DNA from: Patescibacteria group bacterium
GTDB lineage: Bacteria; Patescibacteriota; Minisyncoccia; Phycocordibacterales; CAIRYW01
Assembly (NCBI GenBank): GCA_030917145.1
Contig: JAUPVJ010000026.1
Coordinates: 1-12,876 of the forward strand
Direction of reading: 5' to 3'
Length of the DNA stretch: 12,876 nt
Shown here: piece after piece, positions 6,593 through 11,674 of the stretch
Position numbering within the stretch: position 1 is the first letter of the stretch
Layout: each line of letters begins with the position of its first letter
Translations under genes and position numbers: made by a program
The notes under the pieces: model-generated
Databases searched by the model: none
What the model saw: the letters and a program-made list of their open reading frames with translations, nothing else
What the model was told of the DNA's origin: nothing

Positions 6593-6907
6593 CTAGGAAT
6601 TTTGAGAAGGAAAGTCGGGCTCCTGCCAAGCGCCTTAGGTTGAACCGTAAATTTGACCAACGCTGTAGTGGTGTAGCCGCGCCTTCTCAAGCAAGGGAGG
6701 TCCTATTGTGGGACTTCCCGGAAGGTGCTGGACTGTTGCGTCGGCCCAACGCTCAGATCCAGCACCTTCTGCTCATTTGCCAGGTGCACCGTGCTAGACA
6801 CCCTGCCCGATGTAGGTTGTCTAAGTAGCCAAAGCACGAGAAACAAACGGTGCATCCGGCACTAATTATAAAAGGAGTCACTCGACGTAAGTTGAGTGAC
6901 TCCTTTT
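6593..6907 (+). ncRNA. Unrecognised structured RNA, about 315 nt, between atpB and atpE
   Basis: A GC-rich stretch (hand count 35 of 60 G/C at 6721-6780) in an otherwise AT-rich region, with a promoter before it and a terminator-like hairpin at its end. Visible helices are: 6604-6610 with 6682-6688, enclosing 6618-6621 with 6675-6678 and 6639-6642 with 6658-6661; 6695-6703 with 6711-6719; 6721-6732 with 6758-6769, extended inside by 6738-6741 with 6749-6752; 6783-6791 with 6847-6855, enclosing 6795-6800 with 6818-6823 and 6802-6806 with 6812-6816; and the end hairpin 6870-6907. Four of these contain G-U pairs that would be A-C mismatches on the opposite strand, so the + strand is the transcript. 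The start GGAAAGUCGGGCU recalls RNase P conserved region I, but the other RNase P signatures are missing. tmRNA and SRP motifs are also absent. Family unknown. Confidence 0.65.
6870..6907. terminator. 17-bp hairpin with GUAA tetraloop: end of the RNA gene, probably also terminates atpB
   Basis: Arms 6870-6886 and 6891-6907 pair over 17 bp around the loop GTAA (6887-6890). On the + strand one pair is G-U and the loop is a GNRA tetraloop, ending in UUUU. On the minus strand the same element lies 16 bases beyond the atpB stop and also ends in TTTTAT, so it can end the atpI-atpB transcript. It insulates atpB from the downstream atpE promoter. Confidence 0.75.
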
Positions 6908-6923
6908 CCCATGTCTAAATATT

Positions 6924-7679
6924 TTAGTGAGCTTCCTCTGTGTGAGCGTGTGAAGCACTCGCAAAAAACATCATCGCAAGTACTGAAAAAACCAAAGCTT
7001 GGATGAATCCTACAAAAAGCTCAAGACCTAAGAAGGGAATTGGTAGTATAAAAGGAGCAAGGTAAGAGATTATGAGCATCAAAACACTTCCAGCAAAGAT
7101 GTTTCCGAAAAGTCGGAAGGTCAAAGAGACAATTCTTGAAAATTCCCCAATTATTTCAAGAAAACCTACAAAAAAACCAATAGGGCTTTTAAATGGGTTT
7201 ACTAGGAATTTCCCCGCATGATGTTTTGGTCCGATCATAAATAAACCGATTATGTGTGAACCGATTACTACAATTAAGGCCAAAGCCAGCGTTGAGTTGA
7301 TGTCAGAGTTTACGGTTCGTAGAAGTGGAGTAAAGACTTCGTGACCATGATCTTCACTATGAATACCGATTGTTTCTACTCCGGGTAGTGTTCCTGCCCA
7401 GTTTGAAGCCAAAACAAACACAAATATAGTAGCAACAATTGGTAAAAATTTTCGGACAAGTGCCTTACTTCCAGCAAACACTTCCATAAAGTCTAAAAAC
7501 TTTTCAAAAACAATTTCCGCTAAAGCTTGGATTCTTGAAGGAACTTTTTTAATGATCCTAGAAAAAAGAAAAGCACAAACCACAACAAACAAAACAACCA
7601 ACCATGATGTAAACAAGGTGTTTGTTACTACAAAATCTCCTATATGAAAAAGTGGCTGTGCTTTAATCGAGATGTGCAT
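6924..7679 (-). CDS. atpB: Fo ATP synthase a subunit
   Basis: Stator subunit that forms the ion half-channels against the c-ring. It has 251 residues and about five or six membrane helices. The essential arginine is Arg189 in SLTFRLFGNIFAG, the signature of the family. NSDINSTLALALIVVIGSH provides the conserved Asn/Asp helix, and the last helix has FIQALVFSVLAMMF with the conserved Gln227. The residue matching E. coli Glu219 appears to be Ser198 (GSV instead of GEL), a position known to vary. The C-terminus is His-rich (SHAHTEEAH). It begins 5 bases after the atpI-like gene. Unlike the usual arrangement it is cut off from atpE by an RNA gene on the other strand and by a hairpin terminator. 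Confidence 0.97.
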   Translation of the reverse strand: MHISIKAQPLFHIGDFVVTNTLFTSWLVVLFVVVCAFLFSRIIKKVPSRIQALAEIVFEKFLDFMEVFAGSKALVRKFLPIVATIFVFVLASNWAGTLPGVETIGIHSEDHGHEVFTPLLRTVNSDINSTLALALIVVIGSHIIGLFMIGPKHHAGKFLVNPFKSPIGFFVGFLEIIGEFSRIVSLTFRLFGNIFAGSVLMLIISYLAPFILPIPFLGLELFVGFIQALVFSVLAMMFFASASHAHTEEAH

Positions 7680-7684
7680 AAGAT

Positions 7685-7921
7685 TTAGAAATTACTAAAT
7701 TTTTTTACTTTTTTACTAATAAGATAAGCGGTTGAGATCAGAGATAAAAGTAGTCCGAGTATCAGAAAAAGTGGAGAGGTGTCAAAATGTTTGTCCAAAA
7801 GTCTGCCACCCAAAGCTAAGATCACCAAAGGTAAAGCAATTGAACCACCAACTTCGAAAGCAAAAGAAATCAAATCGCTCTTTGTTAAAGCATCTTTCTC
7901 TTGTTTTTTCTCTTCTTCCAC
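7685..7921 (-). CDS. AtpI/AtpZ-like small membrane protein
   Basis: A 78-residue protein with a charged N-terminus (VEEEKKQEKDALTKSD) and two membrane helices, FEVGGSIALPLVILALGGRLLD and SPLFLILGLLLSLISTAYLI, joined by a short DKHFD turn. Size, the Gly-rich first helix with GGRLLD, and position directly before atpB match the AtpI/AtpZ family, which helps assemble the c-ring or transports Mg/Ca in other bacteria. A longer frame opens at 8077, but it would overlap the divergent gene and its promoter. I choose GTG 7921 because a good minus-strand promoter (TTGCGG-17-TATACT) ends six bases before it, making it the first base of a leaderless transcript. GTT at 7924 is not a start. It is cotranscribed with atpB. 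Confidence 0.8.
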   Translation of the reverse strand: MEEEKKQEKDALTKSDLISFAFEVGGSIALPLVILALGGRLLDKHFDTSPLFLILGLLLSLISTAYLISKKVKKFSNF

Positions 7922-7927
7922 AACTCG

Positions 7928-7956
7928 AGTATAGTAAAAAGTGGACTTTTCCGCAA
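7928..7956 (-). promoter_or_regulatory. Promoter of atpI-like gene and atpB, apparently leaderless
   Basis: Minus-strand TTGCGG (complement of 7951-7956), 17-base spacer, TATACT (complement of 7928-7933). The GTG start at 7921 lies six bases after the -10, where transcription would begin. Its -35 resembles that of the atpE promoter (TTGCGC), so the two halves of the atp cluster may be equally strong. Confidence 0.65.
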
Positions 7957-7961
7957 ATTTT

Positions 7962-7989
7962 TTGAGAGAAAGCGGTTTGGTGATAGAAT
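7962..7989 (+). promoter_or_regulatory. Promoter of the membrane-protein/flavin operon, apparently leaderless
   Basis: TTGAGA at 7962-7967, 16-base spacer, TAGAAT at 7984-7989. The ATG at 7998 follows after eight bases, so the mRNA would start within a couple of bases of the start codon. Divergent from, and separated by 5 bases from, the promoter of the atpI-like gene. Confidence 0.6.
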
Positions 7990-7997
7990 ATTTAAAT

Positions 7998-8591
7998 ATG
8001 GAAGACGATCTCAATAAAAAAGTAGCACATTTCGCACTAAGCTTCACAAAATGGGTAGGCTCTCCTGCTTCTATCATTGCTCACAGTTGTTTTTTCTTCA
8101 CTTGTCTCATTTTACCCTTCTTCGGCTTTTCTTTTGACAGAATTCTGCTATTTTTAACGACGATTGTTTCCCTAGAAGCAATTTACCTTGCAATCCTCAT
8201 TCAACTTACAATAAACAGAAACACTGAAAATTTGGAGAAAGTTGAACAAAACTTAGGAGAAATCAAAATCGACATGGATGAAATTCAGGAGGATGTCGGA
8301 GAAATTCAGGAGGATGTCGATGAAATTCAAAAAGATGTAGATGAGATTCAAGAAGACGTGGACGAGATTCAGGAAGATGTCGATGAAATTCAAAAAGATG
8401 TAGATGAGATTCAAGAGGATGTAGACGAAATCGAAGAAGGTGAGCAAAGCGAAGAACAGAGAGACACAGAAACAAAAGAAATGATTGTGCGCATTGAAGA
8501 TGCCCTAAAATCTTTGGTGAATGATATTGAGAAATTAAAACAAGAAAATACTAAAAAAACTAAACCAAGAACTAAAAGCTTAAAAAAATAA
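7998..8591 (+). CDS. Small membrane protein resembling low-affinity iron permease family, with heptad-repeat coiled coil
   Basis: A 197-residue protein. Residues 1-75 hold two membrane helices and read FTKWVGSPASIIAHSC, FFGFSFDRILLFLTTIVSLEAIYLAI and LIQLTINRNTENL. These follow the pattern of the bacterial low-affinity Fe/Cu permease family (GSP, FGFSDTWQL, TTIVTFL, LIQNTQNRD; recalled, not searched). From residue 94 there are seven heptads of type DEIQEDV/DEIQKDV with Ile and Val at the a/d spacing, then an acidic stretch EEGEQSEEQRDTE, another helix and a basic tail (KKTKPRTKSLKK). The coiled coil should lie in the cytoplasm and oligomerise the protein. The start is ATG 7998; an upstream ATG at 7941 is ruled out by the promoter. 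Its stop is 4 bases before the riboflavin kinase gene. A transport function is not proven: this family is small and poorly characterised. Confidence 0.75.
   Translation: MEDDLNKKVAHFALSFTKWVGSPASIIAHSCFFFTCLILPFFGFSFDRILLFLTTIVSLEAIYLAILIQLTINRNTENLEKVEQNLGEIKIDMDEIQEDVGEIQEDVDEIQKDVDEIQEDVDEIQEDVDEIQKDVDEIQEDVDEIEEGEQSEEQRDTETKEMIVRIEDALKSLVNDIEKLKQENTKKTKPRTKSLKK
8277..8438 (+). repeat. Tandem 21-bp repeat coding for seven heptads
   Basis: Seven in-frame units of 21 bases run from 8277 to 8423, plus a partial eighth. The units at 8319-8339 and 8382-8402 are identical, and the following units differ by two or three third-position changes, so a 63-base block (three units) seems to have been duplicated. 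Each unit encodes one heptad (D/G)E-I-Q-(E/K)-D-V. The array is prone to unit gain or loss, so coiled-coil length may vary among strains. Confidence 0.9.
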
Positions 8592-8595
8592 AATT

Positions 8596-8946
8596 ATGAT
8601 TGTAAAAGGAAAAGTACTGAAAGGAGAACAAAAAGCCACGAAACTCGGATTTCCAACAGCAAACATAGAAATAAATGTGGATCTAGAGCCAGGAATATAT
8701 GCTGGAAAAGCGGTTGTAGAGGGTGTAACCCACAACGCTTCTATATATATACCATCAAAAAACCCTCATCTTTTGGAAGCTCATATTTTAGATTTTGATT
8801 GCGACCTTTACGAAAAGGAAATTGAAGTCCACATATTGAACCGTCTACGAAAAGAAGTGAGAGCCACCGATGATCAAAAACTGCGAGAAATGATTTTAAA
8901 TGACGTCGAGATGACAAGACTTTCTATAGGAAACCTTTCAAAATAA
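8596..8946 (+). CDS. ribF: Stand-alone riboflavin kinase
   Basis: Converts riboflavin and ATP to FMN. The 116 residues correspond to the kinase domain alone; typical bacterial RibF (about 300 residues) also has an N-terminal FAD synthetase domain, absent here. Visible motifs are GFPTANI with the Mg-ATP-binding Pro20-Thr21-Ala22-Asn23, PGIYAG, and LLEAHILDFDCDLYEKEIEV, where Glu61 is the expected catalytic base, then the C-terminal RLRKEVRATDDQKLREMILNDVEMTR helix. The NIGxxPT segment is replaced by NASIYIP, which is unusual. FAD formation would need another enzyme outside the window. The stop codon overlaps the ribE start by one base (TAATG), so the two are translationally coupled. The symbol refers to the kinase half only. 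Confidence 0.88.
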   Translation: MIVKGKVLKGEQKATKLGFPTANIEINVDLEPGIYAGKAVVEGVTHNASIYIPSKNPHLLEAHILDFDCDLYEKEIEVHILNRLRKEVRATDDQKLREMILNDVEMTRLSIGNLSK

Positions 8947-9533
8947 TGTTTACGGGGATAGTAAAAGCAAAAGCGGAAATAAAATCTACTTCTATTTCTT
9001 CTCTGATAAAAAAAGTTTCAATCGCAAAACCTGCTGATTTTTCTTTGAGTTTGGGTGAAAGTGTCAGTATAAATGGAATTTGCTCTACAGTAACCGAAGT
9101 TTCTAGTGATTCTTTTTGCGTAGAATATATGAAAGAAACTCTAAAAGTTACTACAGCTGAACATTTTGTAGCTGGGATTTTTGTAAATCTAGAGACAAGT
9201 TTGAAAGTCGGAGATTCTTTGTCGGGGCATTTTGTTTATGGACATGTAGATTGTATGGGTGTAGTTCACAAAGTTAAAGAAGAAGGCGGGTCAAAAATTT
9301 TACATATTTCAATTCCTAAAGAATTTCAAAAATACATAGCTTACAAAGGCTCGGTCACAGTCGATGGAGTATCACTTACAATTTCCGAAAAGATTAAGGA
9401 AGGTTTTACTGTGTCTTTGATTCCTTTTACACTAAAAGAAACAAATCTTGGAGAAAAGAAAGTTTCTGATATGGTTAATATTGAGGTAGATATACTTTCC
9501 AAGTATTTGGAAAATTTCACAAAATCCAAATAA
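8946..9533 (+). CDS. ribE: Riboflavin synthase alpha chain
   Basis: Dismutates two molecules of 6,7-dimethyl-8-ribityllumazine to riboflavin and the pyrimidine precursor. The 195 residues comprise two tandem lumazine-binding domains, close to the usual 200-215. It starts with the diagnostic MFTGIV. The first domain has GESVSINGICSTVTEV (Cys46 in the active-site position) and ends with SGHFVYGHVD; the second has KGSVTVDGVSLTISE and ends with KETNLGEKKVSDMVNIEVDILSKYLE. The C-terminal trimerisation helix is short. Translation is coupled to the kinase gene by a one-base overlap, and lumazine synthase follows after 18 bases. Also called ribC in some organisms. Identification is secure. Confidence 0.95.
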   Translation: MFTGIVKAKAEIKSTSISSLIKKVSIAKPADFSLSLGESVSINGICSTVTEVSSDSFCVEYMKETLKVTTAEHFVAGIFVNLETSLKVGDSLSGHFVYGHVDCMGVVHKVKEEGGSKILHISIPKEFQKYIAYKGSVTVDGVSLTISEKIKEGFTVSLIPFTLKETNLGEKKVSDMVNIEVDILSKYLENFTKSK

Positions 9534-9551
9534 CAATTTTCAATTAAAAAC

Positions 9552-10016
9552 ATGCAACGAAATATCCCTAAAGCTAAAAGCCAGAAGCTCCAAGCTAAAA
9601 GCTCTACTCGAGTCGGTCTTGTGGTCTCTTCCTACAACAGCGACATTACTTTTCCAATGCGTGATGGCGCAATTCAAACCTTAAAAGACGCGGGAGTGAA
9701 AGAAAAAAATATTTTTATTTTTTCTGCTCCAGGAGGTTTTGAAATTCCGATAATTTGCCAAAAGGTTATTAAGTCTAAAAAACTTTCTGGGGTTATAGCA
9801 ATAGGCTGTGTAATTAAAGGTGACACGGATCATTATCACTTCATAGCGCACGAAGCAACGAGAGGAGTCATGGATGTCATGCTAAAAACTGGAGTACCGA
9901 TCACAAATGCGATCCTTACAGTAAACAATCTCGAGCAAGCCAAAATCCGCTCAAAAGGGGATATGAATAAGGGTGTAGAAGCATCTCTCGCTCTCCTAGA
10001 AACTCTAAAAATTTAA
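9552..10016 (+). CDS. ribH: 6,7-dimethyl-8-ribityllumazine synthase
   Basis: Condenses the ribityl-aminouracil with dihydroxybutanone phosphate to lumazine, the step before riboflavin synthase. It has 154 residues. Motifs include PGGFEIP (usual PGAxExP), IAIGCVIKGDTDHYHF with the catalytic His of the family DTDHY stretch, and the phosphate-binding Arg in LEQAKIRSKGDMNKGVEA. The segment usually written FGVLT is NAILT here, replacing the Phe that stacks near the substrate ring. The first 18 residues (MQRNIPKAKSQKLQAKSS) are a basic extension typical of the family start. It is one base upstream of the next gene. Identification is strong; the active-site variant may alter efficiency. Confidence 0.94.
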   Translation: MQRNIPKAKSQKLQAKSSTRVGLVVSSYNSDITFPMRDGAIQTLKDAGVKEKNIFIFSAPGGFEIPIICQKVIKSKKLSGVIAIGCVIKGDTDHYHFIAHEATRGVMDVMLKTGVPITNAILTVNNLEQAKIRSKGDMNKGVEASLALLETLKI

Positions 10017-10017
10017 A

Positions 10018-10917
10018 ATGGAAAACATCGTCACAGAAATCACAAAAAAAGTTTTCGACTGCTTACCGACAGAAATTACAGAAATTACTGGGAAAGGTGT
10101 TGTGAACTCAGTGTTTAAAGTCGAAACTCCAAAAGGAATTTTTATTTTACGCCTCCAAAAAGGTGCGGAAAATCTAAAAAATTTCAAAAAAGAAAAATGG
10201 GCTACTGAAAAAGCACTTGTTGCTGGAGCATCAACCGCACCAATCTTAGAAGTTGGTGTCTATGATGATTACGCTTTTTCTTTCCAAGAATTTATAGAAG
10301 GGGATCATGCAGAAGAAAAACACGTTGATCAAGAAGGGGTCTGGGAAGAGTTGGGAAAAATTGCAAAAAAACTACATGGGATCAAAGTGGAAGGATTTGG
10401 TGAAAATCTTTTTTTCGAAGAAAACACTGATGGTGAAAAGGACTGGAAAAGTTTAGTTACTTCTCACAAAAATAGACTTTTTGAAAACGACACGTTTTTG
10501 AAACTAGAGATTCTTTCGAAAGAAGAGTTAGAAAAAATTGAATATTTAATTGAAGAAATGAGCTCTTGGTATGTTGAGCCTGTACTTTGTCATGGAAATA
10601 TTAGTCCTAGAAACGCGATAGTAGGAAAAAATGGAAAAGTTTTTTTGATCGATTGGGGAACAACCACAGGCCACTTACCAGAACGTGAAATTGCAGAAGT
10701 TTATTTTTGGAATGAAAATGAAAAACATATTGAAGCATTTTTGCGTGGATATGAGTTAGAAAAAGAAAAAATCAAAGAAGCTCAAAGAAAAATCGACATA
10801 ATATCTCTAATACGTGCAATAGACATAGCTCAATGGGGAATTGCAAACAAAGAAGACTGGAAGAAAGAAAATTTTGTTCAAAGTGCGATCAAAAAAATCA
10901 AAACTATTTTAAGTTAA
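10018..10917 (+). CDS. APH/choline-kinase-fold protein with altered catalytic Asp
   Basis: A 299-residue protein with the aminoglycoside phosphotransferase/choline kinase fold. The N-lobe has GVVNSVFKVETPKGIFILRLQ (nucleotide loop, with Arg45 at the usual Lys/Arg position) and the hinge FSFQEFIEGD. The catalytic loop reads LCHGNISPRNAIV (190-202), where the family has HGDxxxxN: the general-base Asp is Asn194, although His192 and Asn199 are kept. The metal-binding Asp is present in VFLIDWG (Asp212). It is the last gene of the flavin operon, starting one base after ribH. Substrate unknown; a small alcohol, sugar or flavin-related molecule is possible but not shown. It may be a weakly active kinase or a pseudokinase. 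No evidence supports antibiotic resistance. Confidence 0.8.
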   Translation: MENIVTEITKKVFDCLPTEITEITGKGVVNSVFKVETPKGIFILRLQKGAENLKNFKKEKWATEKALVAGASTAPILEVGVYDDYAFSFQEFIEGDHAEEKHVDQEGVWEELGKIAKKLHGIKVEGFGENLFFEENTDGEKDWKSLVTSHKNRLFENDTFLKLEILSKEELEKIEYLIEEMSSWYVEPVLCHGNISPRNAIVGKNGKVFLIDWGTTTGHLPEREIAEVYFWNENEKHIEAFLRGYELEKEKIKEAQRKIDIISLIRAIDIAQWGIANKEDWKKENFVQSAIKKIKTILS

Positions 10918-10921
10918 ACTA

Positions 10922-10950
10922 TTTACTTTTTATAAAAAGTGTGATATTTT
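10922..10950 (+). promoter_or_regulatory. Possible promoter of the HD-protein gene (extended -10)
   Basis: TTTACT at 10922-10927, 17-base spacer, TATTTT at 10945-10950, with the TG of an extended -10 just before it (10942-10943). Start predicted near 10957, about 27 bases before the ATG at 10984. Confidence 0.4.
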
Positions 10951-10951
10951 C

Positions 10952-10968
10952 GGTTAGAGTAACTAACC
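10952..10968. promoter_or_regulatory. 17-bp palindrome over the predicted transcription start
   Basis: GGTTAG, 5-base spacer AGTAA, CTAACC. It overlaps the predicted start of the HD-protein transcript, so it could be an operator. Alternatively, with the T-run at 10974-10978 six bases further on, it could be a weak terminator for the flavin operon. Sequence alone does not decide. Confidence 0.35.
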
Positions 10969-10983
10969 CGCTCTTTTTAAATT

Positions 10984-11586
10984 ATGGATACTTATGCAGA
11001 TCCGGTCTTGCTACAAGACAAAATGATCAGACTTGTTTTGGAGCAGTTCGCTGACAAACCACCTCGGTTTGGCCAGTTTCCTATCCATCCGGCGTTCCAC
11101 TCCATACGAGTTGGTCTCGACCTCATCAAGTACGGATTTCCTCTTCCTGTCTGCCTTGGGGGCTCTGGTCACGACTTTGATGAAGAAACCGACCTGAATA
11201 TGGGAGTAATCTACCGTGATTTTGGTCAGATGGTGACAGTTTACATCCAGATGACCTCTTTGCATCCAAGGTTCAATGGCGAACACACTGATGAGAGCGA
11301 GAATGAACTCTTCGAGCGAGTCAAAGTGTTTGTTGAGACCACTGGAGATATTGGCCCACTTGCCATCAAGAGCGTTGACTCCATGGATTCAGTTCGTGGA
11401 GCGAAGTACTGCCCCGCAGACTGGGCACCGAAGCTCTTAAAACGGGCGGAGAGGTGGCTTGCTTTAGCACGACCATACCTTTCTCGTGATTACAACGACT
11501 TGGTGCTGGATTTCGCAGAAGTAATCCGGCGCGAGAGTCTGCGAATCAATTACCCTGTTCCAACAGACGCAAAACCACAACATTAA
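10984..11586 (+). CDS. Stand-alone HD-domain phosphohydrolase resembling the RelA/SpoT hydrolase domain
   Basis: A 200-residue soluble protein. The HD metal-site signature is visible: His39 in HPAFHSIRVGLDLIKYG, then His63-Asp64 in GHDFDEETDLNMGVIYRDFG. This parallels the (p)ppGpp hydrolase pattern HDVVEDTxxTxExIxxxFG followed by a helix ending in VxxVTK, here VTVYIQMTS. There is no synthetase or TGS domain, so it would be a small alarmone hydrolase-like (MESH1/SAH-type) enzyme or a related nucleotide phosphohydrolase. Function is inferred from motif spacing only. The gene is clearly GC-richer than its left neighbour (31 of 60 G/C at 11101-11160 against 20 of 60 at 10381-10440), suggesting different codon use or transfer. 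The stop codon lies inside its terminator. Confidence 0.7.
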   Translation: MDTYADPVLLQDKMIRLVLEQFADKPPRFGQFPIHPAFHSIRVGLDLIKYGFPLPVCLGGSGHDFDEETDLNMGVIYRDFGQMVTVYIQMTSLHPRFNGEHTDESENELFERVKVFVETTGDIGPLAIKSVDSMDSVRGAKYCPADWAPKLLKRAERWLALARPYLSRDYNDLVLDFAEVIRRESLRINYPVPTDAKPQH

Positions 11587-11606
11587 TAATGTGTGGTTAT
11601 TTTTTT
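11573..11606 (+). terminator. Rho-independent terminator of the HD-protein gene
   Basis: Arms at 11573-11584 and 11588-11598 form an 11-bp stem with one bulged A and a 3-base loop, followed by a T-run at 11600-11606. The stop codon TAA (11584-11586) lies at the top of the hairpin. Confidence 0.8.
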
Positions 11607-11607
11607 G

Positions 11608-11635
11608 TTTCCAATCCAAAAAAATTATGTATAGT
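11608..11635 (+). promoter_or_regulatory. Likely promoter of the 11675-12127 gene
   Basis: TTTCCA at 11608-11613, 16-base spacer, TATAGT at 11630-11635, with a start near 11642. The -10 overlaps the first in-frame ATG (11627), so translation is more likely to begin at 11675. Confidence 0.4.
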
Positions 11636-11674
11636 AAAGTCAGCAACCCTCCTTCACAACAAAAAACAACTACC

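Noticed and set aside
6517..6828. 103-residue open frame on the + strand in the atpB-atpE gap
   Set aside because: It begins between two promoters, crosses all the strong hairpins, has an improbable Arg/Cys/Leu-rich composition and no recognisable fold. The base pairing with G-U bias explains the region better as RNA.
6593..6907. Identification as tmRNA, SRP RNA or RNase P RNA
   Set aside because: No tRNA-like end or tag frame (tmRNA), no GGAAGG-AGCAGCC apical motif (SRP), and only one of the RNase P conserved regions, with the wrong spacing and no partner for helix P4.
7922..8077. N-terminal extension of the atpI-like protein up to ATG 8077
   Set aside because: It would overlap both divergent promoters and the start of the membrane-protein gene, and the added residues do not resemble the family.
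8277..8438. CRISPR-like array
   Set aside because: The repeats are directly adjacent with no spacers, have a period of exactly 21 bases and encode heptads in frame.
8253..8475. Two minus-strand open frames opposite the heptad repeat
   Set aside because: They are shadows caused by the 21-base periodicity; their Leu/Phe/His repeat proteins mirror the coding strand.
10018..10917. Aminoglycoside resistance gene
   Set aside because: Only the general APH fold is visible, the catalytic Asp is changed, and the gene is embedded in a flavin operon; nothing suggests a resistance substrate.
11591..11674. Longer N-terminus of the 150-residue protein (starts at 11591 or 11627)
   Set aside because: The first lies in the upstream terminator and the second overlaps the likely -10 box.
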